A stretch of DNA of 64,000 nt from Leptospira sp. (GTDB lineage Bacteria; Spirochaetota; Leptospiria; Leptospirales; Leptospiraceae). A program made the translations under genes and the position numbers. Under the pieces are notes generated by a model. That model ran no database searches, was not told the DNA's origin, and saw only the letters and a program-made list of their open reading frames with translations. Positions 54,472 to 62,348 of the stretch are shown here, one piece after another. Numbering within the stretch: position 1 is the stretch's first letter; every line of letters starts with the position of its first letter. The stretch covers positions 28,646 to 92,645 of the forward strand of contig JACVCB010000014.1 of NCBI GenBank assembly GCA_016742255.1, read 5' to 3'.

Positions 54472-55698
54472 ATGCCACTTTATACATACGTTGCCTTTAA
54501 TAAAAAGGGAAAAGAAGAAAAGAACATCATTGATGCTGTCAATTTACAAGCAGCACGTAATAAACTAAAAGCAAAAGGCCTGTATGTTCGTTCCATCCAA
54601 GAAGACCGCGAAAAGGAAGAACGAGAATTATTTCCTTTTTTATCCAAACTACTTTATCGAATTCCAAGAAAAGAGGTGGGACTTTTTTGTAAACAATTGG
54701 GAACTCTGATTGGAGCAGGAATTCCACTCGATAAGTGTTTGTTATCCATCATTGACCAAGTTGAAAATATCTATTTCAAAAAAGTTTTGATTGAGATGCG
54801 GGCGGATATCACGGAAGGGTCAAGCCTTTCAGAGTCGATGAAAAAACACAAAACTGTGTTTCCCGACCAATATCCCAGTTTGATTTCTGTTGGTGAGTCC
54901 ACTGGAAATTACGAAAACACCTTGCACCGGTTAGCGGAATTGGAAGAAAAATCTTCTGAATTAAAATCGAAAGTGCAAGTGGCAATGATTTATCCGATGA
55001 TTATGGGTCTACTATCACTTGGTGTATCGATCTTTTTACTTGTTGTTGTGATTCCCCAAATCGAACAATTATTTGCATCCTTTGATGCAAAACTTCCACT
55101 TCTCACACGAGCTGTGATCTTTTTATCCTATGTCTTAACCAATTATTGGTATTTTATTTTGGGTCTGATTTCGTTTAGTTTTCTTGGATTTTTGAAATGG
55201 AAAAGTTCTCCAGAGGGAAAAAAAGTTTGGGATAAGTTTTTACTGGGACTACCTGTAATTGGAACCTTACTCCGGAAAATCTTAGTATCCAATTTTGCTC
55301 GAAATCTGTCTATTTTACTCTTAAATCGAGTTCCCTTAATTGTTTCACTGAATATTGTATCGGATGTGGTTGGGCATACGGTTTTTAAAGAAGAGATTGA
55401 TGCAGCGATCATCAAAATCAAAGAAGGTGGAAAATTATCTGATTCCTTACAAGGTTCACAAGTGCTTCCGCAAATGGTTCTCGGGATGCTCAGTGCTGGG
55501 GAGGCTTCTGATAAGGTTCCGGAAATGATGAACAAACTCTCAGAAATCTACGAATCTGAGGTTGATACAGCAATAAAATCTTTGACCCAATCCTTAGAAC
55601 CCATGATGATCATTGTAATGGGTGGAATTATTTTTACCATTATGGCGGCGATTATGACGCCAATGTATAAACTAACTCAAGAAATCCAGGGGATGTAG
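54472..55698 (+). CDS. gspF: Type II secretion inner-membrane platform protein GspF
   Basis: The 408-residue protein has two repeated GspF domains (FCKQLGTLIGAGIPLDKCLL and NFARNLSILLLNRVPLIVSL) and three membrane helices, the last near the C-terminus (PMMIIVMGGIIFTIMAAIM). It forms the platform on which GspE works. It starts six bases after gspE. Confidence 0.96.
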   Translation: MPLYTYVAFNKKGKEEKNIIDAVNLQAARNKLKAKGLYVRSIQEDREKEERELFPFLSKLLYRIPRKEVGLFCKQLGTLIGAGIPLDKCLLSIIDQVENIYFKKVLIEMRADITEGSSLSESMKKHKTVFPDQYPSLISVGESTGNYENTLHRLAELEEKSSELKSKVQVAMIYPMIMGLLSLGVSIFLLVVVIPQIEQLFASFDAKLPLLTRAVIFLSYVLTNYWYFILGLISFSFLGFLKWKSSPEGKKVWDKFLLGLPVIGTLLRKILVSNFARNLSILLLNRVPLIVSLNIVSDVVGHTVFKEEIDAAIIKIKEGGKLSDSLQGSQVLPQMVLGMLSAGEASDKVPEMMNKLSEIYESEVDTAIKSLTQSLEPMMIIVMGGIIFTIMAAIMTPMYKLTQEIQGM

Positions 55699-55703
55699 AG
55701 TTT

Positions 55704-56165
55704 ATGAAAATGAAAGGAAAAAACAGAAAGATCCGTGAGGGACTCACTCTAATCGAAATCACAGTGGTGATGCTGATTTTAGGTTCCCTGATGGCGATTC
55801 TTTACTCAAGTATCGGTAACCGAGGTGAAGGGGAAAAAAAACTAAAACTGAAAAATGACAGTGCTGTTTTAAAAACTGCATTAGAACGTTATTTGGAAGT
55901 TTATGATAAATACCCTTCGGAAGAACAAGGTTTACAAGCGTTAATCGAAAAACCAGATGATGACAAAATTGGTGATGATTATGAACCAATCATTCGGGAA
56001 AAGGCAGTCTTAAAAGACCCTTGGAAAACTCCGTATGTATTAAAATTTGAAGGAGCAGTTCCACAAATTTATACATTAGGTGAAGATAAAAAAGAAGGTG
56101 GAGATGGAAAAAATAAAGATTTTAATATCCTATCTCCTGATGATTATCCAGCCGCATTCCGATAA
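55704..56165 (+). CDS. gspG: Major pseudopilin GspG
   Basis: The 153-residue protein has the prepilin cleavage site REG-LTLIE with Glu at +5, a hydrophobic helix (ITVVMLILGSLMAILYS), and the GspG C-terminal signature: LKDPWKTPYVLKF and YTLGEDKKEGGDGKNKD, which carries the calcium-binding loop. It is the main pseudopilus subunit. The prepilin peptidase GspO is not in the window. Confidence 0.96.
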   Translation: MKMKGKNRKIREGLTLIEITVVMLILGSLMAILYSSIGNRGEGEKKLKLKNDSAVLKTALERYLEVYDKYPSEEQGLQALIEKPDDDKIGDDYEPIIREKAVLKDPWKTPYVLKFEGAVPQIYTLGEDKKEGGDGKNKDFNILSPDDYPAAFR

Positions 56166-56772
56166 AAAACATTTTCCGAAATGGAAAAGACAAATCCGCG
56201 ACGGTCTCACACTCATTGAGATCGTCGTTGTCATTTCTATACTAGGGCTTCTCATGGTGATTGTGGGTGGTTCCTTACGAAACCTCATCATCCCGTCTAC
56301 TGAGGACATTTCAGTCAAATTACAAGAATCTTTTAAATTTGGTTATAACAAAGCGCAACTCACAAACCAAGCTGTGCTCTTTGAATATGATTTTGAAAAA
56401 AGGGAATACCAGTTCTTTTTACTCAAACGAGAAGAAAGTGGCTTAGAAGAAGAACCCATTTTAAAAAAAACAACTCTCCCTTTTTATTCCAAAATTGTCA
56501 GCGTACGCGACTTAGGTGGTAAACCTAGAAACGAAGGGAAAATTCGAATAGTCTTCACTCCACAAGGAACCACAACAGATTTATTCTTATATATTGGTTC
56601 TGATACAGAAATCAAACGTACGATTCAAATTTATCGATATGGTGGAAAAATCAAAATCCATAAAATGGAATTTTTCCCAGAATCTGATACAAATTCCATC
56701 CAAAAAGTATCTTATGGTTTGGATGAACGTGACGAACAAGTAGATTCCAATGCAAAAACACAACCTCGTTAA
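56104..56772 (+). CDS. gspH: Pseudopilin GspH-like protein
   Basis: The prepilin site is RDG-LTLIE, followed by IVVVISILGLLMVIVGGSLR. Starts at 56080 (GTG), 56104 (ATG) and 56140 (ATG) are in frame. I choose 56104 because AAGG lies five bases upstream; this gives 222 residues and a rather long leader of about 34 residues. The C-terminal half is strand-rich without known motifs. The gene overlaps gspG by 62 bases. By order and site it is a minor pseudopilin of the GspH type. Confidence 0.8.
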   Translation: MEKIKILISYLLMIIQPHSDKKHFPKWKRQIRDGLTLIEIVVVISILGLLMVIVGGSLRNLIIPSTEDISVKLQESFKFGYNKAQLTNQAVLFEYDFEKREYQFFLLKREESGLEEEPILKKTTLPFYSKIVSVRDLGGKPRNEGKIRIVFTPQGTTTDLFLYIGSDTEIKRTIQIYRYGGKIKIHKMEFFPESDTNSIQKVSYGLDERDEQVDSNAKTQPR

Positions 56773-57277
56773 ACAATCCCGTAATGCATTTACCCTATTT
56801 GAAGTCACAATCGCCATGGCGATGGCAGCCATGGTGATGACCTATACCTATTCTATGATAGCGGAAGGAATTTCGTACCAAAAAAAAGCTGTCTTACTTG
56901 CCAACGCAGTTCATTTGGCAAAAATTAAAATGGCGCAAGTGGATTCCTCCACCACCATGCAAACGGACACTTCCCGAGGTTCCATCGATGCATTCCCTGG
57001 TTATACCTTTGAAACAGAAATCAAAGAAGAAGAAATGGACTTACTCAAACTTGCTGGTGGTCCCAATGCAGAGGAACTTCGGAAAAAAGCACCAAAAGAT
57101 ATGTTAGGTGATAAAGACGTAGGTCTTAGTGACCTAATGAAAAAAAGAGGACAGAAAAAAAGTTTTGAAACTGGGGGAGTTTTAAAAGTTTTCCGAGTGA
57201 AGGTTTCCATATTTTATATGGATGGAAACAAAAAAGAAACCTATAGCGTTGAAACGTTCAGGAGTGCAAAATACTAA
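56750..57277 (+). CDS. gspI: Pseudopilin GspI-like protein
   Basis: The 175-residue protein has the prepilin-type N-terminus RNA-FTLFE (A13 at -1, F14 at +1, E18 at +5) and a methionine/alanine-rich helix (VTIAMAMAAMVMTYTYSMI). The Gly normally found at -1 is Ala here. The rest is charged and without recognised motifs. Position between GspH and GspJ indicates GspI. It overlaps gspH by 23 bases and gspJ by one. Confidence 0.82.
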   Translation: MQKHNLVKQSRNAFTLFEVTIAMAMAAMVMTYTYSMIAEGISYQKKAVLLANAVHLAKIKMAQVDSSTTMQTDTSRGSIDAFPGYTFETEIKEEEMDLLKLAGGPNAEELRKKAPKDMLGDKDVGLSDLMKKRGQKKSFETGGVLKVFRVKVSIFYMDGNKKETYSVETFRSAKY

Positions 57278-57948
57278 TGAATGTTTTATGGAAAAAGCTT
57301 TCTTTGAATCAATGCAAACAAAAACGTAAAGGGTTCACACTCGTTGAAATTTCCATTGTTGTGATGATCATGGCTGTTATTTTTACTGGGATCTTTTCCG
57401 TTTTTTATACTGCCAATAAAATCTCCAAAAAAGGAGCTTCGAATAAAGGGGCAAATCGTAAGGATATTTTGTATGCTATGGAAAATATCCGAGGAACTTT
57501 AGCTCGTACCTATTTTATCGATAACCAAAAACGAATTTTATTTGTGGGAAAACAAGAAGGAGTGACTGGAGCAAGGAACGATCGGATAGTTTTTGCGACT
57601 TCCAATCCCAATTCAGAGGAAGAGGGCCAAGCATCTGTCAGGGAAGTATCCTTTTATTTACGAAAGATGCCCAATCCAAAAATGGAAGGTTTGTCCTATC
57701 TCATTCGGAGAGAAGACGAAATGGTAGATACCTTTCCCACACAAGGTGGAGTTGAACATGTGTTACTTGAAAATGTCAAAAGTTTCCAAATGAAATTTTC
57801 GGAACGTGGTGACAAATGGGTAGATGATTGGAATTCTCGTACAACTAAAAAAATTCCAAGGCTCATTCGATTTGAAATTATATCATTAGTGGGGAGTGCC
57901 TTTGTTAAATATGAATCACTTGCGCATCCGGTTATTCTCTACAAATAA
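57277..57948 (+). CDS. gspJ: Pseudopilin GspJ-like protein
   Basis: The 223-residue protein has the cleavage site RKG-FTLVE and helix ISIVVMIMAVIFTGIFSVFY. The C-terminal part (FYLRKMPN, YLIRREDEMVDTFPTQGG, VLLENVKSFQMKF) follows the GspJ pattern. It should cap the pseudopilus tip with GspI and GspK. Its end overlaps gspK by 47 bases. Confidence 0.87.
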   Translation: MNVLWKKLSLNQCKQKRKGFTLVEISIVVMIMAVIFTGIFSVFYTANKISKKGASNKGANRKDILYAMENIRGTLARTYFIDNQKRILFVGKQEGVTGARNDRIVFATSNPNSEEEGQASVREVSFYLRKMPNPKMEGLSYLIRREDEMVDTFPTQGGVEHVLLENVKSFQMKFSERGDKWVDDWNSRTTKKIPRLIRFEIISLVGSAFVKYESLAHPVILYK

Positions 57949-59011
57949 AAACGCTAAAAAAGGATTTATGGTCTATCTCCTTGTGATGGCCATCGGAACC
58001 GCGTCTTTGTTTACGGCTTCCAAATTTTTTGAAGATGCTGCCACAGAATACCGAGTGGCTAGGGCACAGGCAGACGGGTTTCGTGCACATATGTTGGCAA
58101 AGGCTGGGTTTATGGGAGCTGTTGGGGCATTAAAAAAAATCCCAGAAGAGGTTTTGTACCAGTCAGGACTTGCCATGGATCCTCCTCCCATTCCACTCGG
58201 GGGAGGTGTGATCTATTACACAATGAGCCCCGAAGATGGCAAAATCAACATCAACTCCCTTGTTAAAATATATGATGACCAACCCAACCAAAGGACAATT
58301 GAAATGGTCACTCGGTTGTTCTACCAGTTTGGCCTCAAACGCGAGATGATTTTTCCGATTTTGGATTGGATTGATGAAAACCACCAAGAAACAGGGGGTG
58401 GAGCGGAACAGTATTATTACAGTCGTTTGAGCCCTCCAAGAAAGATCAAAAATGCTCCTTTTTATTCCCTTTCTGAACTTTTAAATGTGAAGGGCTATGA
58501 CCGCTCCGTGGTGTATGAAAGTTTAAAACCTAAGGATTACGACAAAAATAATTCCAAAGACTTTATGACAGAAGAGGAAAGGGCACTTCGTTCCGATAAA
58601 GACTATGTGCTCTCGAATAATATCACTGCCTATTTGCCTGCGGGAGATTCGTATGATGACAGGATCAATATCAATACGGCACCCTATTTTGTGCTCATTT
58701 CCCTTTCTGATTTTATGACCAAACAAGCCGCCATGAAAATTTTGAAACTCAAGTTGCAGAAAGGAGGCTATATTAAAGAATTGAAAGATCTGGAGACAGA
58801 ACCTGAGTTCCAAGTTAAAACCACTGGTGATCTTACTTTGTATAAGGAACTAGCAGGGGAAGGAACCGATGTATCGGGTGGCCGGATTAAAACAAAAGGT
58901 GAAGTTTACAAAATTACAGGGGTCGGGATTATAAAGGATAAAGTGGTTCGTAAGGTAACTGGATTATTTGATCTTACCAACAACCAGATGTTATACTATA
59001 CTGAAGATTAA
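57902..59011 (+). CDS. gspK: Pseudopilin GspK-like tip protein
   Basis: From TTG at 57902 (GGGGAG five bases upstream) the protein has 369 residues. The prepilin site is KKG-FMVYLLVMAIG, without Glu at +5, as expected for GspK. The family segments DGKININSLVKIYDD, FPILDWIDENHQE, KNAPFYSLSELLNVKG and INTAPYFVLISLSD are present, so the SAM-like domain is intact. GTG 57896 and ATG 57911 are alternative starts with poorer ribosome-site spacing. Confidence 0.9.
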   Translation: MLNMNHLRIRLFSTNKNAKKGFMVYLLVMAIGTASLFTASKFFEDAATEYRVARAQADGFRAHMLAKAGFMGAVGALKKIPEEVLYQSGLAMDPPPIPLGGGVIYYTMSPEDGKININSLVKIYDDQPNQRTIEMVTRLFYQFGLKREMIFPILDWIDENHQETGGGAEQYYYSRLSPPRKIKNAPFYSLSELLNVKGYDRSVVYESLKPKDYDKNNSKDFMTEEERALRSDKDYVLSNNITAYLPAGDSYDDRININTAPYFVLISLSDFMTKQAAMKILKLKLQKGGYIKELKDLETEPEFQVKTTGDLTLYKELAGEGTDVSGGRIKTKGEVYKITGVGIIKDKVVRKVTGLFDLTNNQMLYYTED

Positions 59012-59013
59012 TT

Positions 59014-60636
59014 ATGTTATCATTTGACCAATACCTTGCTATCGATTATGGATCTACCTTCCTGAAGGGTGTTTTATTCAAAAAAGTTTTAGGAAAGGTG
59101 GTTATCCTCAGAACTGAAAGTTTACCTGTTGTGGAACTAGATGAAAATGAAGGGGATCCATTCGAATACAATATCATCCGATTTATCCAAAGTTTTTTTC
59201 CAGAGGAAAATCGTTTTTTACTCAATTTAGGGATTCATAATTTATTTGTAAGGGACCTCACAGTTCCTTTGGTTTCAGAAAAAGCCATCCAAGAAGTTTT
59301 ACCATTTGAAGTGGAAAATTTAGTTCCTTATCCTATGGAAGAACTGGAAGTTATTGGGAAAACTTGGAGAACAGGAAAAGAAAATTCTGATGTAATCACT
59401 TTCAATGTTCATCATTCCGAATTATTTCGAGCTCTAAAACCTTTTGCAAAAGGTGATTTGACATTAAGTTGTTTATCGTTAGATTCCTTTGTACTTTCGG
59501 CTCTTATTACTAAAAATTATCCTTTGTTAGTTGCCGAAAAATCAATCTTACAATTAGATTTAGGTGGACGTTATTGTATTTTAAATGTTCTCCATGAAGG
59601 AAAATTAAGGCACACTCGGCAAATTTATATCGGTGGGGAGGAAATTACCGCAGAGTTTGCGAGTATTCTCAAAATTGACTTAGAAGAAGCAAGACTTATC
59701 AAAGAATCACTTCCAATTGGATTTTTATTTGATTCTATGGATAAGGTTGAAGAAACAAAATTTTTAAATCAGTTTCACATAACTGCCATCCAATTTAAGT
59801 CATTACGTAAATTCATTTTAGCAAAACTTGACCAAGTAGTTCACGAAGTTGAGAACAGTATTTTTTCCCTTCCAGAACAAGAGAGACCAACCCTCATTTT
59901 ATTATCTGGTGGGGCAAGTCTCTATCCGAATCTTACTGGTTATTTGGAAGAAAAATTAGGAATCAAAACAGGTAGGTATGAATTCTTAGGGATCAATGAT
60001 CCAAGTTTTGTAACGTCTGTTGCAACTGGCGTTCACTTTGAATCCCGAAATCGTGTGAATTTTTTAGAAACGGGTTTTGCTAAAAAAATTCATACCAATC
60101 GGTTCAAACTCGCTGCATTCAAACCACATATTATTTTGGTGAGTATATCTCTTATTTTACTCTTCGGTGTATTTTTGATTGGGATCATTTTGGATAAACG
60201 GAAAATCGCTGCCAACAAACAAATATTAATCGAAAAATATAAAAATGGAATTGGCGGAGAGTTAGGTGAAGAGGAAGACCCTCTTGATACCGCCAATAAG
60301 AAACTAAAGGCAGAACGTAAAAAAACTGAAATTTACAGATTGTTTTTGTCCCAAGAAAGTGTTCTTGATGTATTGAATGAAGCAACCGAACAATTTCCTT
60401 CGCCCGAGGTTCTACCTTTTATTTTGGATCAGTTTAACTTTGAAGAAAAGGAGATCCAAATTTACGGAAGGGTAAACGAATTTGGTGAAATTGGAACCAT
60501 CCAATCTGCTTTAGAAAAATCAGAAAAGTTCACGAATATCCAAATCCAAAACAAACGTCTCATCACGGGTGTGAATAAATTCAAAGTTAGTTTTAAAATC
60601 AAAATGGATGTTGTGACACCAAAGGATGAACCCTAA
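59014..60636 (+). CDS. gspL: Type II secretion protein GspL (PilM-like actin fold)
   Basis: The 540-residue protein has an actin/PilM-like cytoplasmic domain (LAIDYGSTFLKGVLFKK, LQLDLGGRYCILN, LILLSGGASLYPNLTGYLEEKLG), one membrane helix (about 368-392, IILVSISLILLFGVFLIGII) and a periplasmic ferredoxin-like part. It recruits GspE to the membrane and pairs with GspM. It is longer than E. coli GspL (about 400) and has the full ATP-site pattern, resembling PilM-PilN fused. Confidence 0.9.
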   Translation: MLSFDQYLAIDYGSTFLKGVLFKKVLGKVVILRTESLPVVELDENEGDPFEYNIIRFIQSFFPEENRFLLNLGIHNLFVRDLTVPLVSEKAIQEVLPFEVENLVPYPMEELEVIGKTWRTGKENSDVITFNVHHSELFRALKPFAKGDLTLSCLSLDSFVLSALITKNYPLLVAEKSILQLDLGGRYCILNVLHEGKLRHTRQIYIGGEEITAEFASILKIDLEEARLIKESLPIGFLFDSMDKVEETKFLNQFHITAIQFKSLRKFILAKLDQVVHEVENSIFSLPEQERPTLILLSGGASLYPNLTGYLEEKLGIKTGRYEFLGINDPSFVTSVATGVHFESRNRVNFLETGFAKKIHTNRFKLAAFKPHIILVSISLILLFGVFLIGIILDKRKIAANKQILIEKYKNGIGGELGEEEDPLDTANKKLKAERKKTEIYRLFLSQESVLDVLNEATEQFPSPEVLPFILDQFNFEEKEIQIYGRVNEFGEIGTIQSALEKSEKFTNIQIQNKRLITGVNKFKVSFKIKMDVVTPKDEP

Positions 60637-61160
60637 TGTTTGATCGTTTGAATGATAGAGAACGAGTCCTTGTGATTGGACTCATTAGTTTTGTTTCGCT
60701 ACTTGGTGTTTATACGATTGTGACTTTATTATCTGATTTAAGAAATCGATTATCAGATGAGATTTTCGAAACAAGATCACAAGCTGGTGAACTCGACCGA
60801 GTGATCCGAGAATACAATTATTTACGTGGATTACAATCTGGTGGCAGTGAAGAAGACGTAAGTGTTATGTATTCTAAACTCGATCAAATTTTGGTTCGTT
60901 ATAATTTGAAAGACAAAGTCCAAACCATGAAGGATACTAGTAATGTCATCCAAAAAGACTATAACAAAATTACAATCGATGTATCCTTTCGTTCTGTTTT
61001 ATTGCAAGATATCATCAAATTAGTTTACGACATCGAAAAAAACAAACAAATCCAAGCAAAAGTAGACCTACTTAGTTTTCGTAAACCATTTGCAGAAAAA
61101 GAGATATACGATGTCAATTTGAAAGTATCATCTTATAGTCGTTTGTCGAAAGGGAAATAA
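60636..61160 (+). CDS. gspM: Type II secretion protein GspM
   Basis: The 174-residue protein has the GspM/PilO layout: a membrane helix near the N-terminus (VLVIGLISFVSLLGVYTIVTL), a coiled coil (LRNRLSDEIFETRSQAGELDRVIREYNYL) and a small ferredoxin-like periplasmic domain. It pairs with GspL. Sequence similarity to the family is low, as usual; position gives most of the support. It overlaps gspL by one base. Confidence 0.85.
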   Translation: MFDRLNDRERVLVIGLISFVSLLGVYTIVTLLSDLRNRLSDEIFETRSQAGELDRVIREYNYLRGLQSGGSEEDVSVMYSKLDQILVRYNLKDKVQTMKDTSNVIQKDYNKITIDVSFRSVLLQDIIKLVYDIEKNKQIQAKVDLLSFRKPFAEKEIYDVNLKVSSYSRLSKGK

Positions 61161-61161
61161 A

Positions 61162-62133
61162 ATGGCAAAAGAAAACGAATTTGAAGAAGACTTTGATTTA
61201 GATGATGATGATGATGATGTTGCCGTTCAAGAGTCACTCTTGGAAGAAGATAGTGAACTTTTTGATGAAGATTCCGATGAAGAGCACTCGAAAGTAAATC
61301 AGAAACAAATTCTAACTCTCATTGCGATTTCATTTGTTTCTTTTCTATTGTTTACGATTTTTATTTTCCCTCTCAATGAAATTGTTAGGTCTGTCCTCAT
61401 TAAAACAGGCAAAGAAACAGGGATCTTAATGGATGCAAAAGAAATCCATTTCCCCATGATTGGAAGGAAATCTTTTGATAGTTTTGTTGTTAGTTTTCCC
61501 ACTGGAACATCATTAAAAGCAGAAGAAGTAAGCCTTGGTGTTTCTGTATTTGGAATTTTACAATCCCGTTTGGAAGGGGATATCAATATAGGTTATTTTA
61601 GTTATGAAGGAAGTGATCTTTCGATAGGGATTCAAACCTTAGATTTACCGATTCGTTTGTCGCCCTTAGACGATAAAATTACCAAATGGAATGGAGAGGG
61701 GGAAATTACTCTTTCTGGTGGGAAAATCAAGGAATCGATGGACATTCCTTTTTTAGGAACTTTAAAAGGAACTGATATCAAAAGAGCAAATTTACTCTTT
61801 AAAATTCGTTCGGGGAAACTTCTCATCGAAAGAGGAAGTCTTGATTCCAATTTGGCGAAATTTCAATTCCAAGGTGTTGTTCGATTGTCAGATACCATTT
61901 CGTTTTCTCAATTGGATTTAAAGGTTTGTTTTTCCTTAACTGAGAAATTTGCCCAAGAAAGGCAAGATTTGGTAGGCATGGTGGCCTTATTACCACAAGA
62001 AGGTGGGAAAACCTGTATCCCAGTTCGTGGAACTTTATCGTCTCCTAAAGTAGACCTTCCCAACTTAAACCAATTAGGTGGTAGTGCTCCAAAACCAGAA
62101 GAAGGTTCGATTGAACCGGCTCCCACTCCTTAA
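61162..62133 (+). CDS. gspN: Type II secretion protein GspN with acidic N-terminal tail
   Basis: The 323-residue protein has a membrane helix at about residues 48-70 (ILTLIAISFVSFLLFTIFIF), then a periplasmic beta-rich domain (FPTGTSLKAEEVSLGVSVFG, GEITLSGGKIKESMDIPFLG) typical of GspN/AsmA-like proteins. Before the helix is a 44-residue tail with 23 Asp/Glu residues, including six Asp in a row, which is not usual for GspN. The C-terminus is Pro-rich. It ends the operon. Confidence 0.83.
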   Translation: MAKENEFEEDFDLDDDDDDVAVQESLLEEDSELFDEDSDEEHSKVNQKQILTLIAISFVSFLLFTIFIFPLNEIVRSVLIKTGKETGILMDAKEIHFPMIGRKSFDSFVVSFPTGTSLKAEEVSLGVSVFGILQSRLEGDINIGYFSYEGSDLSIGIQTLDLPIRLSPLDDKITKWNGEGEITLSGGKIKESMDIPFLGTLKGTDIKRANLLFKIRSGKLLIERGSLDSNLAKFQFQGVVRLSDTISFSQLDLKVCFSLTEKFAQERQDLVGMVALLPQEGGKTCIPVRGTLSSPKVDLPNLNQLGGSAPKPEEGSIEPAPTP

Positions 62134-62222
62134 ACTTCTTCACCTAAAGTCTGTTTGAATACCTGAAATCGTTCATTTACACACGTATCAAATTTTGCTT
62201 TCAAATGGAAACACCTGCTAGC

Positions 62223-62255
62223 AAAAAAAAAGACCGAATGTTCGGTCCCTTTTTT
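62223..62255. terminator. Bidirectional intrinsic terminator between gspN and nrdJ
   Basis: GACCGA (62232-62237) and TCGGTC (62242-62247) form a stem with an ATGT loop, preceded by nine A (62223-62231) and followed by CC and six T (62250-62255). This is a textbook terminator on both strands and fits the convergent genes gspN and nrdJ. The 215-base gap 62134-62348 holds this and one more hairpin and no coding sequence that I can support. Confidence 0.85.
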
Positions 62256-62302
62256 AATATTTCTTCATCCGTTATGTGACCTTCTCAGGTCTTATTTGGA
62301 TT

Positions 62303-62334
62303 CACCATCTAGTTTTTTGCAAACTTAGATGGTG
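62303..62334. terminator. Second hairpin, downstream of nrdJ
   Basis: CACCATCTA (62303-62311) and TAGATGGTG (62326-62334) form a 9-bp stem 15 bases beyond the nrdJ stop. The T-rich tract (TTGGTTTTCTTT) lies on the + strand side, so as a terminator it suits transcription coming from gspN better than from nrdJ; on the minus strand it could protect the nrdJ mRNA end. A 5-bp stem (GACCT/AGGTC, 62278-62291) precedes it. Confidence 0.55.
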
Positions 62335-62348
62335 ATTGGTTTTCTTTA

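Noticed and set aside
61200..61222. GAT repeats in gspN as a phase-variation tract
   Set aside because: The unit is a full codon, so gain or loss of repeats keeps the frame; it only changes the number of Asp residues.
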